Translations under genes and position numbers: made by a program
Shown here: one piece after another, positions 1 to 9,348 of the stretch
How positions within the stretch are numbered: the stretch's first letter is position 1
Layout of the letters: every line of letters begins with the position of its first letter
Origin: Acidaminococcaceae bacterium
GTDB lineage: Bacteria > Bacillota > Negativicutes > Acidaminococcales > Acidaminococcaceae
Direction of reading: 5' to 3'
DNA: 64,000 nucleotides
NCBI GenBank assembly: GCA_022484685.1
Contig: JAKVKY010000001.1
Coordinates: 58,635 to 122,634, forward strand
The notes under the pieces: generated by a model
What the model saw: the letters and a program-made list of their open reading frames with translations, nothing else
What the model was told of the DNA's origin: nothing
Database searches by the model: none

Positions 1-1
1 G

Positions 2-1084
2 CGCGGCAACACGGACAAGCTCTGCGTGGGTCTAGGCCGGGATATTGCCGGCAACGTGATCTGCTGCGACCTGTCCAAGATGCCCCATCTGCTGGTAGCA
101 GGTTCTACCGGTTCCGGTAAATCCGTGTGCATCAATACCATCATCGCCGGCATCTTGTATAAGGCCTTGCCGGAGGAAGTTAAATTTATCCTGGTGGACC
201 CCAAGGTGGTGGAGCTGACCAATTACAACGGCATCCCGCACCTGTTGGTGCCCGTGGTGACGGATCCCAAGAAAGCCGCTTCGGCCTTACACTGGGCGGT
301 AGCGGAGATGGAACGGCGCTATAAAGTGTTCGCGGATAATCATGTGCGCGACATGAACAGTTATAACCGGCAGGCCGAGGAGGCCATGCCGTACATCGTT
401 ATCATCATCGACGAGTTGTCGGACCTGATGATGGTAGCCAAGGTAGATGTGGAAGATGCCATCCTGCGGCTGGCGCAAAAAGCCAGGGCGGCCGGCATCC
501 ATCTGGTCTTAGCAACCCAGCGTCCCTCCGTGGACGTTATCACGGGTATCGTTAAGGCCAATATTCCTTCCCGCATAGCCTTTGCCGTGTCTTCCCAGAT
601 TGACAGCCGGACCATCTTAGATGAGACCGGCGCGGAAAAGCTCTTGGGTAAGGGTGACATGCTCTATTCTCCTATCGGTACCAATAAACCGGTGCGGGTC
701 CAGGGCGCGTTTGTCACGGATGAGGAATTAAACAAGATTGTCTCGTTCATCAAAGATCAGGAACTGCCGGTGGAATATGCCGAAGAGGTAACCGAGCAGG
801 CTTTGTCCGGTGAAGGCGGCAGCGGCAGCAGCGGCGGTCAGAACGATTTGACCGGGGACGAACTGTTCCCGGATGCGTTACGGCTGGTGCTGGACATGGG
901 TCAGGCATCGTCTTCCATGCTGCAGCGGCGTTTCCGTATCGGTTATACCCGGGCGGCCCGTCTGGTGGATTGCATGGAACAGCTGGGCATCGTGGGTCCG
1001 GCGGCAGGGTCTAAACCCCGCCAGCTGATCATGAGCAGGCAGGATGTGGAAGCAAAATTTTTACAGAGTGGTAAGCAGGGTTAA
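2..1084 (+). CDS. ftsK: DNA translocase FtsK/SpoIIIE, C-terminal part (5' end outside window)
   Basis: ATP-driven, membrane-anchored DNA pump that moves chromosome ends across the division septum. The reading frame is open to the left edge, so only the last 360 residues are present. Visible are the FtsK motor domain with Walker A GSTGSGKS (about residue 35), a Walker B-like stretch ending [10 protein letters not shown], and the [12 protein letters not shown] motif. A Ser/Gly linker follows, then a C-terminal winged-helix gamma domain (about bases 860-1035) that reads chromosomal orientation sequences. A GTG at base 26 lies inside the conserved fold and is not the start. rodZ follows after 29 bases. 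FtsK and SpoIIIE cannot be separated from this fragment. Confidence 0.95.
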   Translation, partial: RGNTDKLCVGLGRDIAGNVICCDLSKMPHLLVAGSTGSGKSVCINTIIAGILYKALPEEVKFILVDPKVVELTNYNGIPHLLVPVVTDPKKAASALHWAVAEMERRYKVFADNHVRDMNSYNRQAEEAMPYIVIIIDELSDLMMVAKVDVEDAILRLAQKARAAGIHLVLATQRPSVDVITGIVKANIPSRIAFAVSSQIDSRTILDETGAEKLLGKGDMLYSPIGTNKPVRVQGAFVTDEELNKIVSFIKDQELPVEYAEEVTEQALSGEGGSGSSGGQNDLTGDELFPDALRLVLDMGQASSSMLQRRFRIGYTRAARLVDCMEQLGIVGPAAGSKPRQLIMSRQDVEAKFLQSGKQG

Positions 1085-1113
1085 GTTTAGGTTAGGCGTG
1101 GAGTGAGGCAGTC

Positions 1114-2019
1114 GTGGAAAAAGAGCAACAGCAACCGGCAGCGGTAGCGGAAAATTTAATCGGAAAAACTTTACGGGAGGCCAGGGAAGCCAAAGGCTTG
1201 ACCCTGATCCAGGTTTCGGATGCCACCCGCATCAGCAAAGCTTATTTGCAGGCGGTGGAAGAGGATGCCTACCAGAAAATTCCCGGCGAAGTTTTTGTGA
1301 AGGGCGTGCTGAGAGGCTACGGTAATTTTTTAGGCCTGGACGGCACCAAGCTGGTGGAACAGTACAAGATCCTGGCGCAGGGCATGCGGCCGGAAGAAGC
1401 CGCTTCCTTTAAGATCCGGGAAGCCACCAACGTGAAGATTACGCCGACTTTTAAACCCAATGAGGATGCGCCCCAGAGCAGTAAAAATTCTCTGCTCATG
1501 GGTCTCCTGGTATTAGTGGTCCTGCTGGTAGCTGTGTGCGCTTACTATTTTATGATTGTGGCTAAACCGGCCGGCACGGTGCCGGCCCCGGTGACTGGTA
1601 CGCAACCGGCGGTTTCGGCTCCTGCTGCGCAGCTACCGGCAGCGCCAACGCCTGCTGCTCCGGCCGGAGCTAATACTGCTCCTAAGCAGGCAGGTCCGTC
1701 CCAACCGGCTAGTCCGGCTCAGCCCGCGGTCAATGCGACCCAGCCTCAGACGGCTGCTCCAGCTGCGGCTACGCCCAACGGTACGGTAGCCGTGAACGTA
1801 GACTGCAAAGGTATCTGCTGGCTGCAGGTTTTTGACGGCGAGAAGAAAATTTTTGAAGGCACGTTGGGCAAAGGGGAAAAGAATACCTTTACCAGTACAA
1901 ATAAGCTGCGCATCGTGTACGGCAACATCAAGGATGTGGCCATTACCGTGAACGGTCAGGCGGAAGCACCGTTAAAGACCAACGAGGTTGTGACCAGGAC
2001 TTACGCAGCGACGCACTAA
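1114..2019 (+). CDS. rodZ: RodZ-like cytoskeletal HTH membrane protein
   Basis: Predicted to link the MreB cytoskeleton to the cell-wall elongation machinery. An N-terminal HTH_25 domain (about residues 15-85) is followed by a basic linker, one membrane segment (about residues 128-148), a long Ala/Pro/Thr/Gln-rich periplasmic spacer (about 155-220) and a C-terminal DUF4115 domain with LQVFDGEKKIFEGTLGKGEK. This is the RodZ order and length (301 aa). The GTG start is preceded by GGAGTGAGG. It sits between ftsK and ygiQ. A general membrane-tethered HTH regulator is possible but less likely given the DUF4115 tail. Confidence 0.85.
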   Translation: MEKEQQQPAAVAENLIGKTLREAREAKGLTLIQVSDATRISKAYLQAVEEDAYQKIPGEVFVKGVLRGYGNFLGLDGTKLVEQYKILAQGMRPEEAASFKIREATNVKITPTFKPNEDAPQSSKNSLLMGLLVLVVLLVAVCAYYFMIVAKPAGTVPAPVTGTQPAVSAPAAQLPAAPTPAAPAGANTAPKQAGPSQPASPAQPAVNATQPQTAAPAAATPNGTVAVNVDCKGICWLQVFDGEKKIFEGTLGKGEKNTFTSTNKLRIVYGNIKDVAITVNGQAEAPLKTNEVVTRTYAATH

Positions 2020-2050
2020 ATAGTAATGCCGGCACGGGCGTCTAAGCAGG

Positions 2051-2101
2051 GACGCGGTGGTACCGGCGTCTCCATAAGTAACACCTGCAACAGCAATGCA
2101 G
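2051..2101 (+). other. Two small hairpins in the ygiQ leader
   Basis: The sequence between rodZ and the likely ygiQ start holds two short inverted repeats: GACGC (2051-2055) with GCGTC (2066-2070), enclosing GGTGGTACCG, and CTGCA (2085-2089) with TGCAG (2097-2101). No U-run follows either, so they are not terminators. A role is not established. Confidence 0.3.
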
Positions 2102-2124
2102 GAAGAAAGGTTTTAACAAATTTT

Positions 2125-3996
2125 ATGAATGGTTTTTTACCGATGAGTCTGGAAGAAATACAAGAGCTGGGCTGGCAGCAGCCGGATTTTTTGTTTATCA
2201 GCGGCGACGCCTATGTAGATCATCCCAGTTTTGGCCCCGCCGTGATCAGCCGCGTCTTAGAGGCTGAAGGTTACAAGGTGGCCATGTTGTGTCAGCCGGA
2301 CTGGCATGATCTACGTAATTTTGAGGTGCTGGGTAAACCCAGGCTGGGCGTGCTCATCAGCGGCGGCAACCTGGATTCCATGCTCTGCCATTATACGGCG
2401 GCCAGGAAACCGCGCCGGGAAGATAAATACAGCCCCGGCAAGGCGATGGGTCTGCGTCCGGACCATGCGACGGTGGTATACGCCCGTAAGGCCAAAGAAC
2501 TGTGGCCGGACCTGCCGGTGGTTATCGGCGGTATCGAAGCCAGCTTGCGGCGTTTTGCCCATTACGATTACTGGGAAGACAAGCTCCTGCCTTCCATCCT
2601 GGTGGACAGCGGCGCCGATTTGTTAGTGTACGGCATGGGCGAGAAACAGGTGCAGGAGATCGCGGACTATTTAGCCGGCGGTGCCCGGGGCGCCGACCTG
2701 CAGTATATTAACGGGACTGCCTATCTTACTAAAGATTTAAGCTTGTTGGAAAATTATGTGGAACTGCCGGCCCTGGAAGCGATTAAGCAGGACCGGAAGC
2801 TTTATGCCAGGGCCTATGCCTTGCAGGCGGCGGAACAGGATCCTTTTTACGGCCGGCACGTGGTGCAGAAAAACGGCAGCCAGTACGTGGTGCAGAATCC
2901 GCCGGTATTGCCTTTGACGGAAGCCGAGATGGATTTTGTGTACGACCTGCCTTACACCCGGCGCTGGCATCCCCGTTATGATGCCGACGGCGGTATCGCC
3001 GCCCTGGAAGAGGTGCAGTTCAGCATCGTCAGCAGCCGCGGTTGTTTCGGCAGCTGCGCTTTCTGCGCCATCCATGCCCATCAGGGCAGGATCATCCAGG
3101 CGCGTAGTCACGCCTCTATTATTAATGAAGCTAAAAAAATTATCGCTATGCCGGAATTCAAAGGTTATATCCACGACGTGGGCGGACCTACGGCTAATTT
3201 CCGGCACCCGTCCTGTCAGAAACAGTTAAAGCTGGGCGTGTGCAAGGACAGGCAGTGCCTGTTCCCGGAGCCTTGTCCCAACCTGGACGCGGATCACAGC
3301 GATTACGTCAGCCTGCTCCGGGAGTTGCGGGCTTTGCCGGGAGTGAAGAAAGTCTTCATCCGTTCCGGTATCCGCTACGATTATCTGCTGGCGGATAAGA
3401 AACAGGAATTCCTGGACGAACTCTGCCGCTACCATGTGAGCGGGCAGCTCAAGATTGCGCCGGAACATGTGGCGGAACCGGTATTAGCCTGCATGGGCAA
3501 ACCCGGTAAAGATGTTTATTTAAAATTTGTAGGGGCTTTTAATAAGAAGAATAAGGAAGTGGGCCTGGAACAATATCTGGTGCCGTACTTTATCTCCAGC
3601 CATCCGGGCTGTACTTTGCATAATGCCATCGAGCTGGCGGAATTTTTGCGGGACACGGGCCACACGCCGGAACAGGTACAGGATTTCATTCCTACTCCGG
3701 GCAGCGCGGCCACGGCCATGTATTATTCCGGTATCAATCCCTTTACGGGGAAACCGGTCTTTGTCACCAGGAATCCTCACGAGAAAGCGATGCAGCGGGC
3801 TCTGATGCAGTACAAGAATCCCCGCAACCGCAGCCTGGTCCTGGAAGCTTTACATCTGGGCCACCGGGAAGATTTAATCGGCCACGGACCCAAATGTCTG
3901 GTGCATCCTCATTATGACGATGACCGTCCGGGCAGGGAATACCGGCACGGCGCCGCTGGTGGCAGGACCGGACGCCCGGCCTCAAAGTTCAGGTGA
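2125..3996 (+). CDS. YgiQ family radical SAM protein
   Basis: Radical SAM enzyme of unknown reaction, found widely in bacteria. It has an N-terminal cobalamin-binding-like region starting FLPMSLEEIQELGW and containing the family signature GDAYVDHPSFG. The Fe-S motif CFGSCAFC (CxxxCxxC) lies in the radical SAM core, and a DUF3362-type C-terminal region contains KIAPEHV and FIPTPGSAATAMYYS. The same frame is open upstream to an ATG at 2026, but family similarity begins at MNGFLPMS, so ATG 2125 is preferred (GGAAGAAAGG upstream, spacing rather long); this gives 623 aa. A lipoprotein gene starts 3 bases after the stop. Confidence 0.88.
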   Translation: MNGFLPMSLEEIQELGWQQPDFLFISGDAYVDHPSFGPAVISRVLEAEGYKVAMLCQPDWHDLRNFEVLGKPRLGVLISGGNLDSMLCHYTAARKPRREDKYSPGKAMGLRPDHATVVYARKAKELWPDLPVVIGGIEASLRRFAHYDYWEDKLLPSILVDSGADLLVYGMGEKQVQEIADYLAGGARGADLQYINGTAYLTKDLSLLENYVELPALEAIKQDRKLYARAYALQAAEQDPFYGRHVVQKNGSQYVVQNPPVLPLTEAEMDFVYDLPYTRRWHPRYDADGGIAALEEVQFSIVSSRGCFGSCAFCAIHAHQGRIIQARSHASIINEAKKIIAMPEFKGYIHDVGGPTANFRHPSCQKQLKLGVCKDRQCLFPEPCPNLDADHSDYVSLLRELRALPGVKKVFIRSGIRYDYLLADKKQEFLDELCRYHVSGQLKIAPEHVAEPVLACMGKPGKDVYLKFVGAFNKKNKEVGLEQYLVPYFISSHPGCTLHNAIELAEFLRDTGHTPEQVQDFIPTPGSAATAMYYSGINPFTGKPVFVTRNPHEKAMQRALMQYKNPRNRSLVLEALHLGHREDLIGHGPKCLVHPHYDDDRPGREYRHGAAGGRTGRPASKFR

Positions 3997-3999
3997 AGT

Positions 4000-4989
4000 A
4001 TGGGCAGAAGTAAAAAATTCTTGCTGGTAGTGCTGAGCGTGTTGCTGCTTTTGGTAGCGGCAGGCTGCGGTCTGGGCAAGGACCCGGCCCCTTCCCAGGG
4101 ACAGGCGGTTACCGTAACCGGGATGCCGGAGCAAAAAGTATTGCCGGAATTAGTGGCTGCTTATAACCAGGCGGGACGGAAATATCGGCTGCAGTATCAG
4201 CCGGACGCTTCCCAGCCGGTGGACTGTTACCTGGAAACCCAGGCCGCGGTACAGCAGCTGGCCCGTCAGCAAAAACTGGCGCCGCTCACGGTGAAGGACA
4301 ATCCGGTGCCGGCAGCGTTCCGGGACGGGCAGCATTTCTGGTGCGGCGTCTTTTACGATCCGGTAGTTTTTCTGGTGAACCATCAGTTTGCCCGGGAGCA
4401 GGGTCAGGAACAGCTGCGGGACTGGTATAGTCTGCCGCACTTGAAGCAGGCCCGGCTGGCCCTGGAAAATTTAACGGACAATGCCTCGACCAAAGATTTT
4501 TTAGCGGCGTTAGCCTCCCATATGGGACAGGCGGAATGCCTGCAGTATTTTAAAACTTTACAGCCCCTGGTAGGGACCTACGGCAAGTTTCCCATCACCT
4601 CCATCAGGATGGTGGCAGGGGGCGATGCGGATTTAGCTTTGACCCGCAGTAGTTTTGTGGCGCCTTACCTGGAAAGCGATTTTCCGGCGTACGTGCAGGT
4701 GCCGGAAGGGGGTACGCCGGTAACGCTCTATGCGTTTGCCCTGGCAAAAGCTTCCCGCCATCAGGAGGCCTGTGCCGATTTTCTGACCTGGCTGCTGACG
4801 GATCCCACGGCTCAAAAATTACTGCAGCCGGCCGGTTATTATCCGCTGCCGGCGGACGCAGATAAAGACGCGTGCGCCGCTTTGTGGCTGAATACTTTTT
4901 ATAAGGAACCTCAGGCTGTGGATAAGTTAGCTGATGCCTGGGTCAAAACCATTCGTTTAGGAGCTAAGACCACGGAGGTAAAGAAGTGA
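4000..4989 (+). CDS. Substrate-binding lipoprotein, ABC-type (ligand unknown)
   Basis: Predicted exported solute-binding protein. A short basic N-terminus, a Leu/Val-rich core and lipobox LVAAGC place lipidation at Cys23. The mature part (about 305 aa) resembles family 1 extracellular solute-binding proteins (iron/thiamine/sugar type), with a late motif similar to ACADFLTWLLTDPTAQKLL. No permease or ATPase gene lies next to it; the neighbours are ygiQ (3-base gap) and rimO (GTGA overlap), so it is an orphan binding protein inside a housekeeping run. The ligand cannot be told from sequence. It could instead be a non-transport envelope lipoprotein using the same fold. Confidence 0.7.
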   Translation: MGRSKKFLLVVLSVLLLLVAAGCGLGKDPAPSQGQAVTVTGMPEQKVLPELVAAYNQAGRKYRLQYQPDASQPVDCYLETQAAVQQLARQQKLAPLTVKDNPVPAAFRDGQHFWCGVFYDPVVFLVNHQFAREQGQEQLRDWYSLPHLKQARLALENLTDNASTKDFLAALASHMGQAECLQYFKTLQPLVGTYGKFPITSIRMVAGGDADLALTRSSFVAPYLESDFPAYVQVPEGGTPVTLYAFALAKASRHQEACADFLTWLLTDPTAQKLLQPAGYYPLPADADKDACAALWLNTFYKEPQAVDKLADAWVKTIRLGAKTTEVKK

Positions 4990-6344
4990 AGATAGGATTT
5001 GTTAGTCTGGGCTGTCCCAAGAACCTGGTAGATTCAGAGACCATGCTGGGCATCATCGAGACCTACAAGATGGAAATTACTAGTGATCCCGCCGAGGCGG
5101 AGCTGATTATTGTGAATACCTGCGGCTTCATCGAAGCGGCTAAGGAAGAATCTATCAATACGATTTTGCAGATGGCGGCTTACAAAAAGAGCGGCCGTTG
5201 CAAATATTTAATTGTCACCGGCTGTCTGGTGCAGCGGTACGCGGAAGACCTCTTCCGGGAGCTGCCGGAGGTAGATGCCCTGGTGGGCACCAATGTGTAC
5301 GAGGATATCGCTCTGGTCATACAGAAAGTTATGGCCGGGGAGCGGGTGCTGCATCTGCAGAAAACGCCGGAATTTGAAGCGGCCAAGGCGTCAGCTAAGG
5401 CAGCGGCGGTCCGGGTTATGCCCCGTAAATTAACTACGCCGTCCTACCTGGCCTATTTAAAGATTGCTGAAGGCTGCGATAACCGCTGTTCCTACTGTGC
5501 CATCCCCTTTATCCGGGGACCATACGTCAGCAAGCCCTACGAGCAGGTGCTGGCGGAAGCGAAAGCTTTAGTAGCCGGCGGCGTCAAGGAATTAATCCTG
5601 GTGGCCCAGGATACCAGCCGTTACGGTATCGACCTGTACGGTTCCTTTAAACTGGCGGCACTTTTAAAAGATTTGAATGCTCTGCCGGGGCTAAAGTGGA
5701 TCCGGGTCCTGTACCTGTATCCCAATAGTTTTACCGATGAGTTGATTGAAGCATTTGCCACCTTGCCCAAGGTTTGCAAATATATCGATATTCCTTTGCA
5801 GCATGCCAGTGACCGTTTGCTCCATGCCATGCACCGTTTTGATAAGCGGGTGGAAGTGGAGGCGCTGCTGGCCAAACTGCGGCAGCGTATCCCCGGTCTG
5901 GTAATCAGGACCACCTTTATCGTAGGTTTTCCCGGCGAGACGGAGGCCGATTTTGCGGAACTGTTAGAGTTTGCGGCGCAGCAGCGTTTTGAAAACGCCG
6001 GTGTCTTTAAATATTCCCGGGAGGAAAATACGGAAGCGGCTACCATGCCGGATCAGATTGCGCCTGAGGTGATGGAGGAACGTTACCAGCAGCTGATGGC
6101 CCAGCAGGCCCGCATCTCGGAAGAGCTGCATCAGGCCGAGGAAGGCCAGACCCTGGAAGTAGTGGTGGAAGGTTTCGAGGAGGGCGAGCCTAATCTGGCC
6201 CGGGGCCGTTCCTACCACGAAGCGCCGGATATCGACGGCAGCGTCTATATTGAGAATGCCGCCGGACTGAAACCGGGTGATTTTGTCCAGGTGCAGGTCG
6301 CCCAGGGTTTTACCTACGAGGTGGTCGCTACTTTGGTTAAGTAA
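4986..6344 (+). CDS. rimO: Ribosomal protein S12 methylthiotransferase RimO
   Basis: Radical SAM enzyme that adds a methylthio group to an Asp of ribosomal protein S12. Domain order is the UPF0004 N-terminal domain beginning KIGFVSLGCPKNLVDSE, with cluster cysteines in LGCPKN, VNTCGFI and GCLVQR; the radical SAM core with CDNRCSYCAIP (about residue 160); and a C-terminal TRAM-like domain. The CPKNLVDSE start and 452-aa length separate it from MiaB. The GTG start overlaps the preceding stop (GTGA). In many Firmicutes pgsA follows rimO; here a 115-base gap and cinA follow. Confidence 0.95.
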   Translation: MKIGFVSLGCPKNLVDSETMLGIIETYKMEITSDPAEAELIIVNTCGFIEAAKEESINTILQMAAYKKSGRCKYLIVTGCLVQRYAEDLFRELPEVDALVGTNVYEDIALVIQKVMAGERVLHLQKTPEFEAAKASAKAAAVRVMPRKLTTPSYLAYLKIAEGCDNRCSYCAIPFIRGPYVSKPYEQVLAEAKALVAGGVKELILVAQDTSRYGIDLYGSFKLAALLKDLNALPGLKWIRVLYLYPNSFTDELIEAFATLPKVCKYIDIPLQHASDRLLHAMHRFDKRVEVEALLAKLRQRIPGLVIRTTFIVGFPGETEADFAELLEFAAQQRFENAGVFKYSREENTEAATMPDQIAPEVMEERYQQLMAQQARISEELHQAEEGQTLEVVVEGFEEGEPNLARGRSYHEAPDIDGSVYIENAAGLKPGDFVQVQVAQGFTYEVVATLVK

Positions 6345-6459
6345 GTATGTTCGTAAAATGTGTTCCTAAAATAAACAGGGCGCCATGCGGACCAGCGGTC
6401 CGGTGACGCGGAAGCCGGTTAGGTACCGGTTCCGGTTGTGCAGGCAGGAGGGGAGCAGG

Positions 6460-7731
6460 ATGCGGGTAGAAATTATTACCACAGGAACCGAACTTTTGTT
6501 AGGAGAAATCGTCAATACGAATTTCGTTTATCTGGCTACCGAGCTGAACAAGCGCGGCTTTGACGTGCTGTACCAGACTACGGTGGGCGATAATCCTGAA
6601 CGCCTGCAGGCAGCTTTAGCGGTAGCGGCCGGCCGTGCCGACCTGATCGTCTTAAGCGGCGGCCTGGGACCTACCCAGGGCGACATCACCAAGGAGATGG
6701 TGGCGGCCTACTGCCACCTGCCCCTGTATCTGGACCTGGAAACCTGGAACCATATCCATAATATTTTTAGCAAACGCCAGATGTGCATGACGGAAAATAA
6801 CGAAAAGCAGGCCCTGGTACCGGAGGGAGCCCTCATCTTAAAAAATCAGGTGGGTACCGCTCCCGGTCTGGTAGTGGAATATGACCAGCACTTTTTTGTG
6901 CTGCTGCCGGGACCGCCTTTTGAATTGAAATATGTGTGTGAGCATGAATTTTTCCCGTACCTGGAAGCCAAGTTCGGCGGTCAGGGCGTCATCCAGTCCC
7001 TGACTTTGAAAGTCCGCGGCCTGGGAGAATCCCTGGTAGCCGAAAAACTGGTAGAGTTGATCAGTAAGCAGACCAATCCTACCATCGCGCTCTATGCCAG
7101 GGACGGCGGCATCCTGGTCCGTTTGACGGCCAAGGCCGCCACGGCTGAAAAAGCGGGAAAACTTTTGCATAAACTGGACCTGAAGGTCCAAAAACTTTTA
7201 GCCAGCCATGTGTACGGCTATGATGATGAGACGTTGGCGGCAGCCCTAGGCAAGGTCCTGCTGGCCAAGAAGCAAACCATTGCTTTTGCCGAGTCTTGCA
7301 CCGGCGGTCTGGCCAGCAGCCTGATTACCGACATCCCCGGCAGTTCCGAGTATTTAAAAGGCTCGGTGGTTACCTACAGTAACGAAGCCAAACATAATCT
7401 CATCCATGTCAGCAAAACCAGCCTTAGTAAATACGGGGCTGTTAGCAAACAAGTGGCCTGCGAGATGGCCACCGGCGTCCGGGATCTTTTAGGTACGGAT
7501 CTGGGCGTCAGCATTACCGGCATTGCCGGTCCGGGAGGTGCCACTCGCACCAAACCTGTCGGTCTGGTCTATATCGCTGTAGCAGATAAAGAGGGCGTGG
7601 TTTGCACGAAAAATCTCTTTACCGGTCTCAGGACCCAGATCAAGTTACGTAGTGCCTTAACGGCCATCGGTATGGCTTATGATAAGATAACGGGCAGTTT
7701 AACTGACCCCACGGAGGAAATGAAAAGATGA
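6460..7731 (+). CDS. cinA: CinA family nicotinamide-nucleotide amidohydrolase / competence-damage protein
   Basis: Two-domain CinA. The N-terminal MoCF-like domain (RVEIITTGTELLLGEIVNTN, then LSGGLGPTQGD) is linked to ADP-ribose/NMN metabolism. The C-terminal domain (about residues 265-420, AESCTGGLASSLITDIPGSS) is the PncC-type NMN deamidase. The frame is open 25 codons further upstream, but ATG 6460 has a strong AGGAGGGG site just ahead and matches the family start. The stop overlaps the next start (ATGA), so translational coupling with the helicase gene is likely. Confidence 0.93.
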   Translation: MRVEIITTGTELLLGEIVNTNFVYLATELNKRGFDVLYQTTVGDNPERLQAALAVAAGRADLIVLSGGLGPTQGDITKEMVAAYCHLPLYLDLETWNHIHNIFSKRQMCMTENNEKQALVPEGALILKNQVGTAPGLVVEYDQHFFVLLPGPPFELKYVCEHEFFPYLEAKFGGQGVIQSLTLKVRGLGESLVAEKLVELISKQTNPTIALYARDGGILVRLTAKAATAEKAGKLLHKLDLKVQKLLASHVYGYDDETLAAALGKVLLAKKQTIAFAESCTGGLASSLITDIPGSSEYLKGSVVTYSNEAKHNLIHVSKTSLSKYGAVSKQVACEMATGVRDLLGTDLGVSITGIAGPGGATRTKPVGLVYIAVADKEGVVCTKNLFTGLRTQIKLRSALTAIGMAYDKITGSLTDPTEEMKR

Positions 7732-9317
7732 CAGAAATGCAAACCCAGGAATTTGGTAATTTAGTTTTAGATAAGAAGATTGTCGCCGCTTTGACGGATA
7801 TGGGCTTTGAAGAGCCTTCCCCAATTCAGTCCCAGGCTATTCCGCTGGCCTTGGAAGGCAAGGATGTGATCGGTCAGGCGCAAACCGGTACCGGTAAGAC
7901 GGCCGCTTTCGGCATTCCCATCATCCAGGGTCTGAGCGAGCGGGGCAAACAGGTGGAAGCGCTCATCATGAGCCCTACCCGGGAACTGGCCGTGCAGGTA
8001 GCTGAAGAAGTCAGCAACATCGGCAAGACTAAACATGTACGGGTGCTGCCGGTGTATGGCGGTCAGCCTATTGAGCGTCAGATTAAATCTTTAAAGCGGG
8101 GCGTGCAGATCGTCATCGGTACGCCGGGCCGTCTGCTGGATCATATCCGCCGCGGCACCATCCACCTGGACCATGTCCGTTACCTGGTCCTGGACGAAGC
8201 CGACGAGATGCTGGACATGGGCTTCATTGACGACATGGAAGAAATAATGAAAAATATTCCTTCTGAGCGTCAGACCATGCTCTTTTCTGCTACCATGCCG
8301 CTGCCTATTCTCAGCCTGACTAAAAAATACATGCGGGCGCCGAAGCTGGTCACGGTCAGCAAGGAAGAGCTGACGGTGCCTTTGATTGAGCAATATTATT
8401 TCGAAACCCGGGATAAGGTAGAGGGTTTGTCCCGGCTGCTGGACGCCGAGATTGACGGCCGCCTGATTATTTTCTGCCGCACCAAGAAAGGCGTGGATAA
8501 TCTGGCCAGTGCGTTGCAGTCCCGTGGTTATTCTGCGGAAGGTTTGCATGGCGATTTAAGCCAGAATCAGCGGGACCGGGTCATGAAAAAATTCCGGGAC
8601 GGCTCTCTGGATATCCTGATTGCCACCGACGTTGCCGCCCGTGGCCTGGACATTGATAATGTGAACTTTGTCATCAACTATGATATTCCCCAGGATCCGG
8701 AAAGTTACGTGCACCGGATTGGCAGGACGGGACGCGCCGGCAACAGCGGTGTGGCCATGACCTTTATCACGCCCCGGGAATTCAGACAGTTAAAATTAAT
8801 TGAGCGGGTGGCTAAGACTAAGATTAAACGGCGTGAGCTGCCCAGCGTGGGCGATGTGCTGGAACGCCAGCGGGAGCAGATCGTAGGCCGTATGGAAACT
8901 TTGCTGGATATGGGCAACTACCATGATTACATGCCTATCGTGGCCACGCTTTCCAAGGAGTACGAGGTGGAGGATGTGGCTGCCGCTGCTTTAAAGATGA
9001 TGCAGGAAGGCGCTGCCGCCCTGGAAACTCCTAAGGAAAATAAAGGCAGCAGCATGGAAAATACCGGCGGACGTCCCGGCATGGTCAGGTTCTTCGTGAA
9101 CATCGGCCGCAGCCAGCGGATCACGGTGCCGGAACTGGTGCGGACCATTGCTATCGAGGCGGACATTCCCGCCCGGTCTGTCGGTCTCATCAACATTTAT
9201 GATAAGTTTACCTTTGTGGAAATCCCGGAAGAATATGCAGAACGCGTTTTAGGCGCGATGCAGCATAATACTATCCGCGGCCACCGTATCAATATGGAAC
9301 CTGCTAAGGCCAGGTAA
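7728..9317 (+). CDS. cshA: DEAD-box ATP-dependent RNA helicase (CshA/DeaD type)
   Basis: RNA helicase for ribosome assembly and mRNA turnover. All core motifs are visible: Q motif (GFEEPSPIQSQAIP), AQTGTGKT, PTRELAVQ, GTPGRLLDHI, DEAD box (VLDEADEML), SAT, ATDVAARGLDI and HRIGRTGRAG. A DbpA-like RNA-binding domain (about residues 452-525) follows, typical of CshA/DeaD rather than short RhlE-type proteins. ATG overlaps the cinA stop. The symbol is by family; DeaD is an equal name. Confidence 0.9.
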   Translation: MTEMQTQEFGNLVLDKKIVAALTDMGFEEPSPIQSQAIPLALEGKDVIGQAQTGTGKTAAFGIPIIQGLSERGKQVEALIMSPTRELAVQVAEEVSNIGKTKHVRVLPVYGGQPIERQIKSLKRGVQIVIGTPGRLLDHIRRGTIHLDHVRYLVLDEADEMLDMGFIDDMEEIMKNIPSERQTMLFSATMPLPILSLTKKYMRAPKLVTVSKEELTVPLIEQYYFETRDKVEGLSRLLDAEIDGRLIIFCRTKKGVDNLASALQSRGYSAEGLHGDLSQNQRDRVMKKFRDGSLDILIATDVAARGLDIDNVNFVINYDIPQDPESYVHRIGRTGRAGNSGVAMTFITPREFRQLKLIERVAKTKIKRRELPSVGDVLERQREQIVGRMETLLDMGNYHDYMPIVATLSKEYEVEDVAAAALKMMQEGAAALETPKENKGSSMENTGGRPGMVRFFVNIGRSQRITVPELVRTIAIEADIPARSVGLINIYDKFTFVEIPEEYAERVLGAMQHNTIRGHRINMEPAKAR

Positions 9318-9348
9318 GATTGGCTTAGCCTGAGAAGGGGTGATGCGT

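Noticed and set aside
2041..2075. T-box-like GGTGGTACCG in the ygiQ leader
   Set aside because: The conserved T-box core continues as GGTACCGCG; here an extra G breaks it, no specifier loop or terminator pair is present, and ygiQ is not an amino-acid gene.
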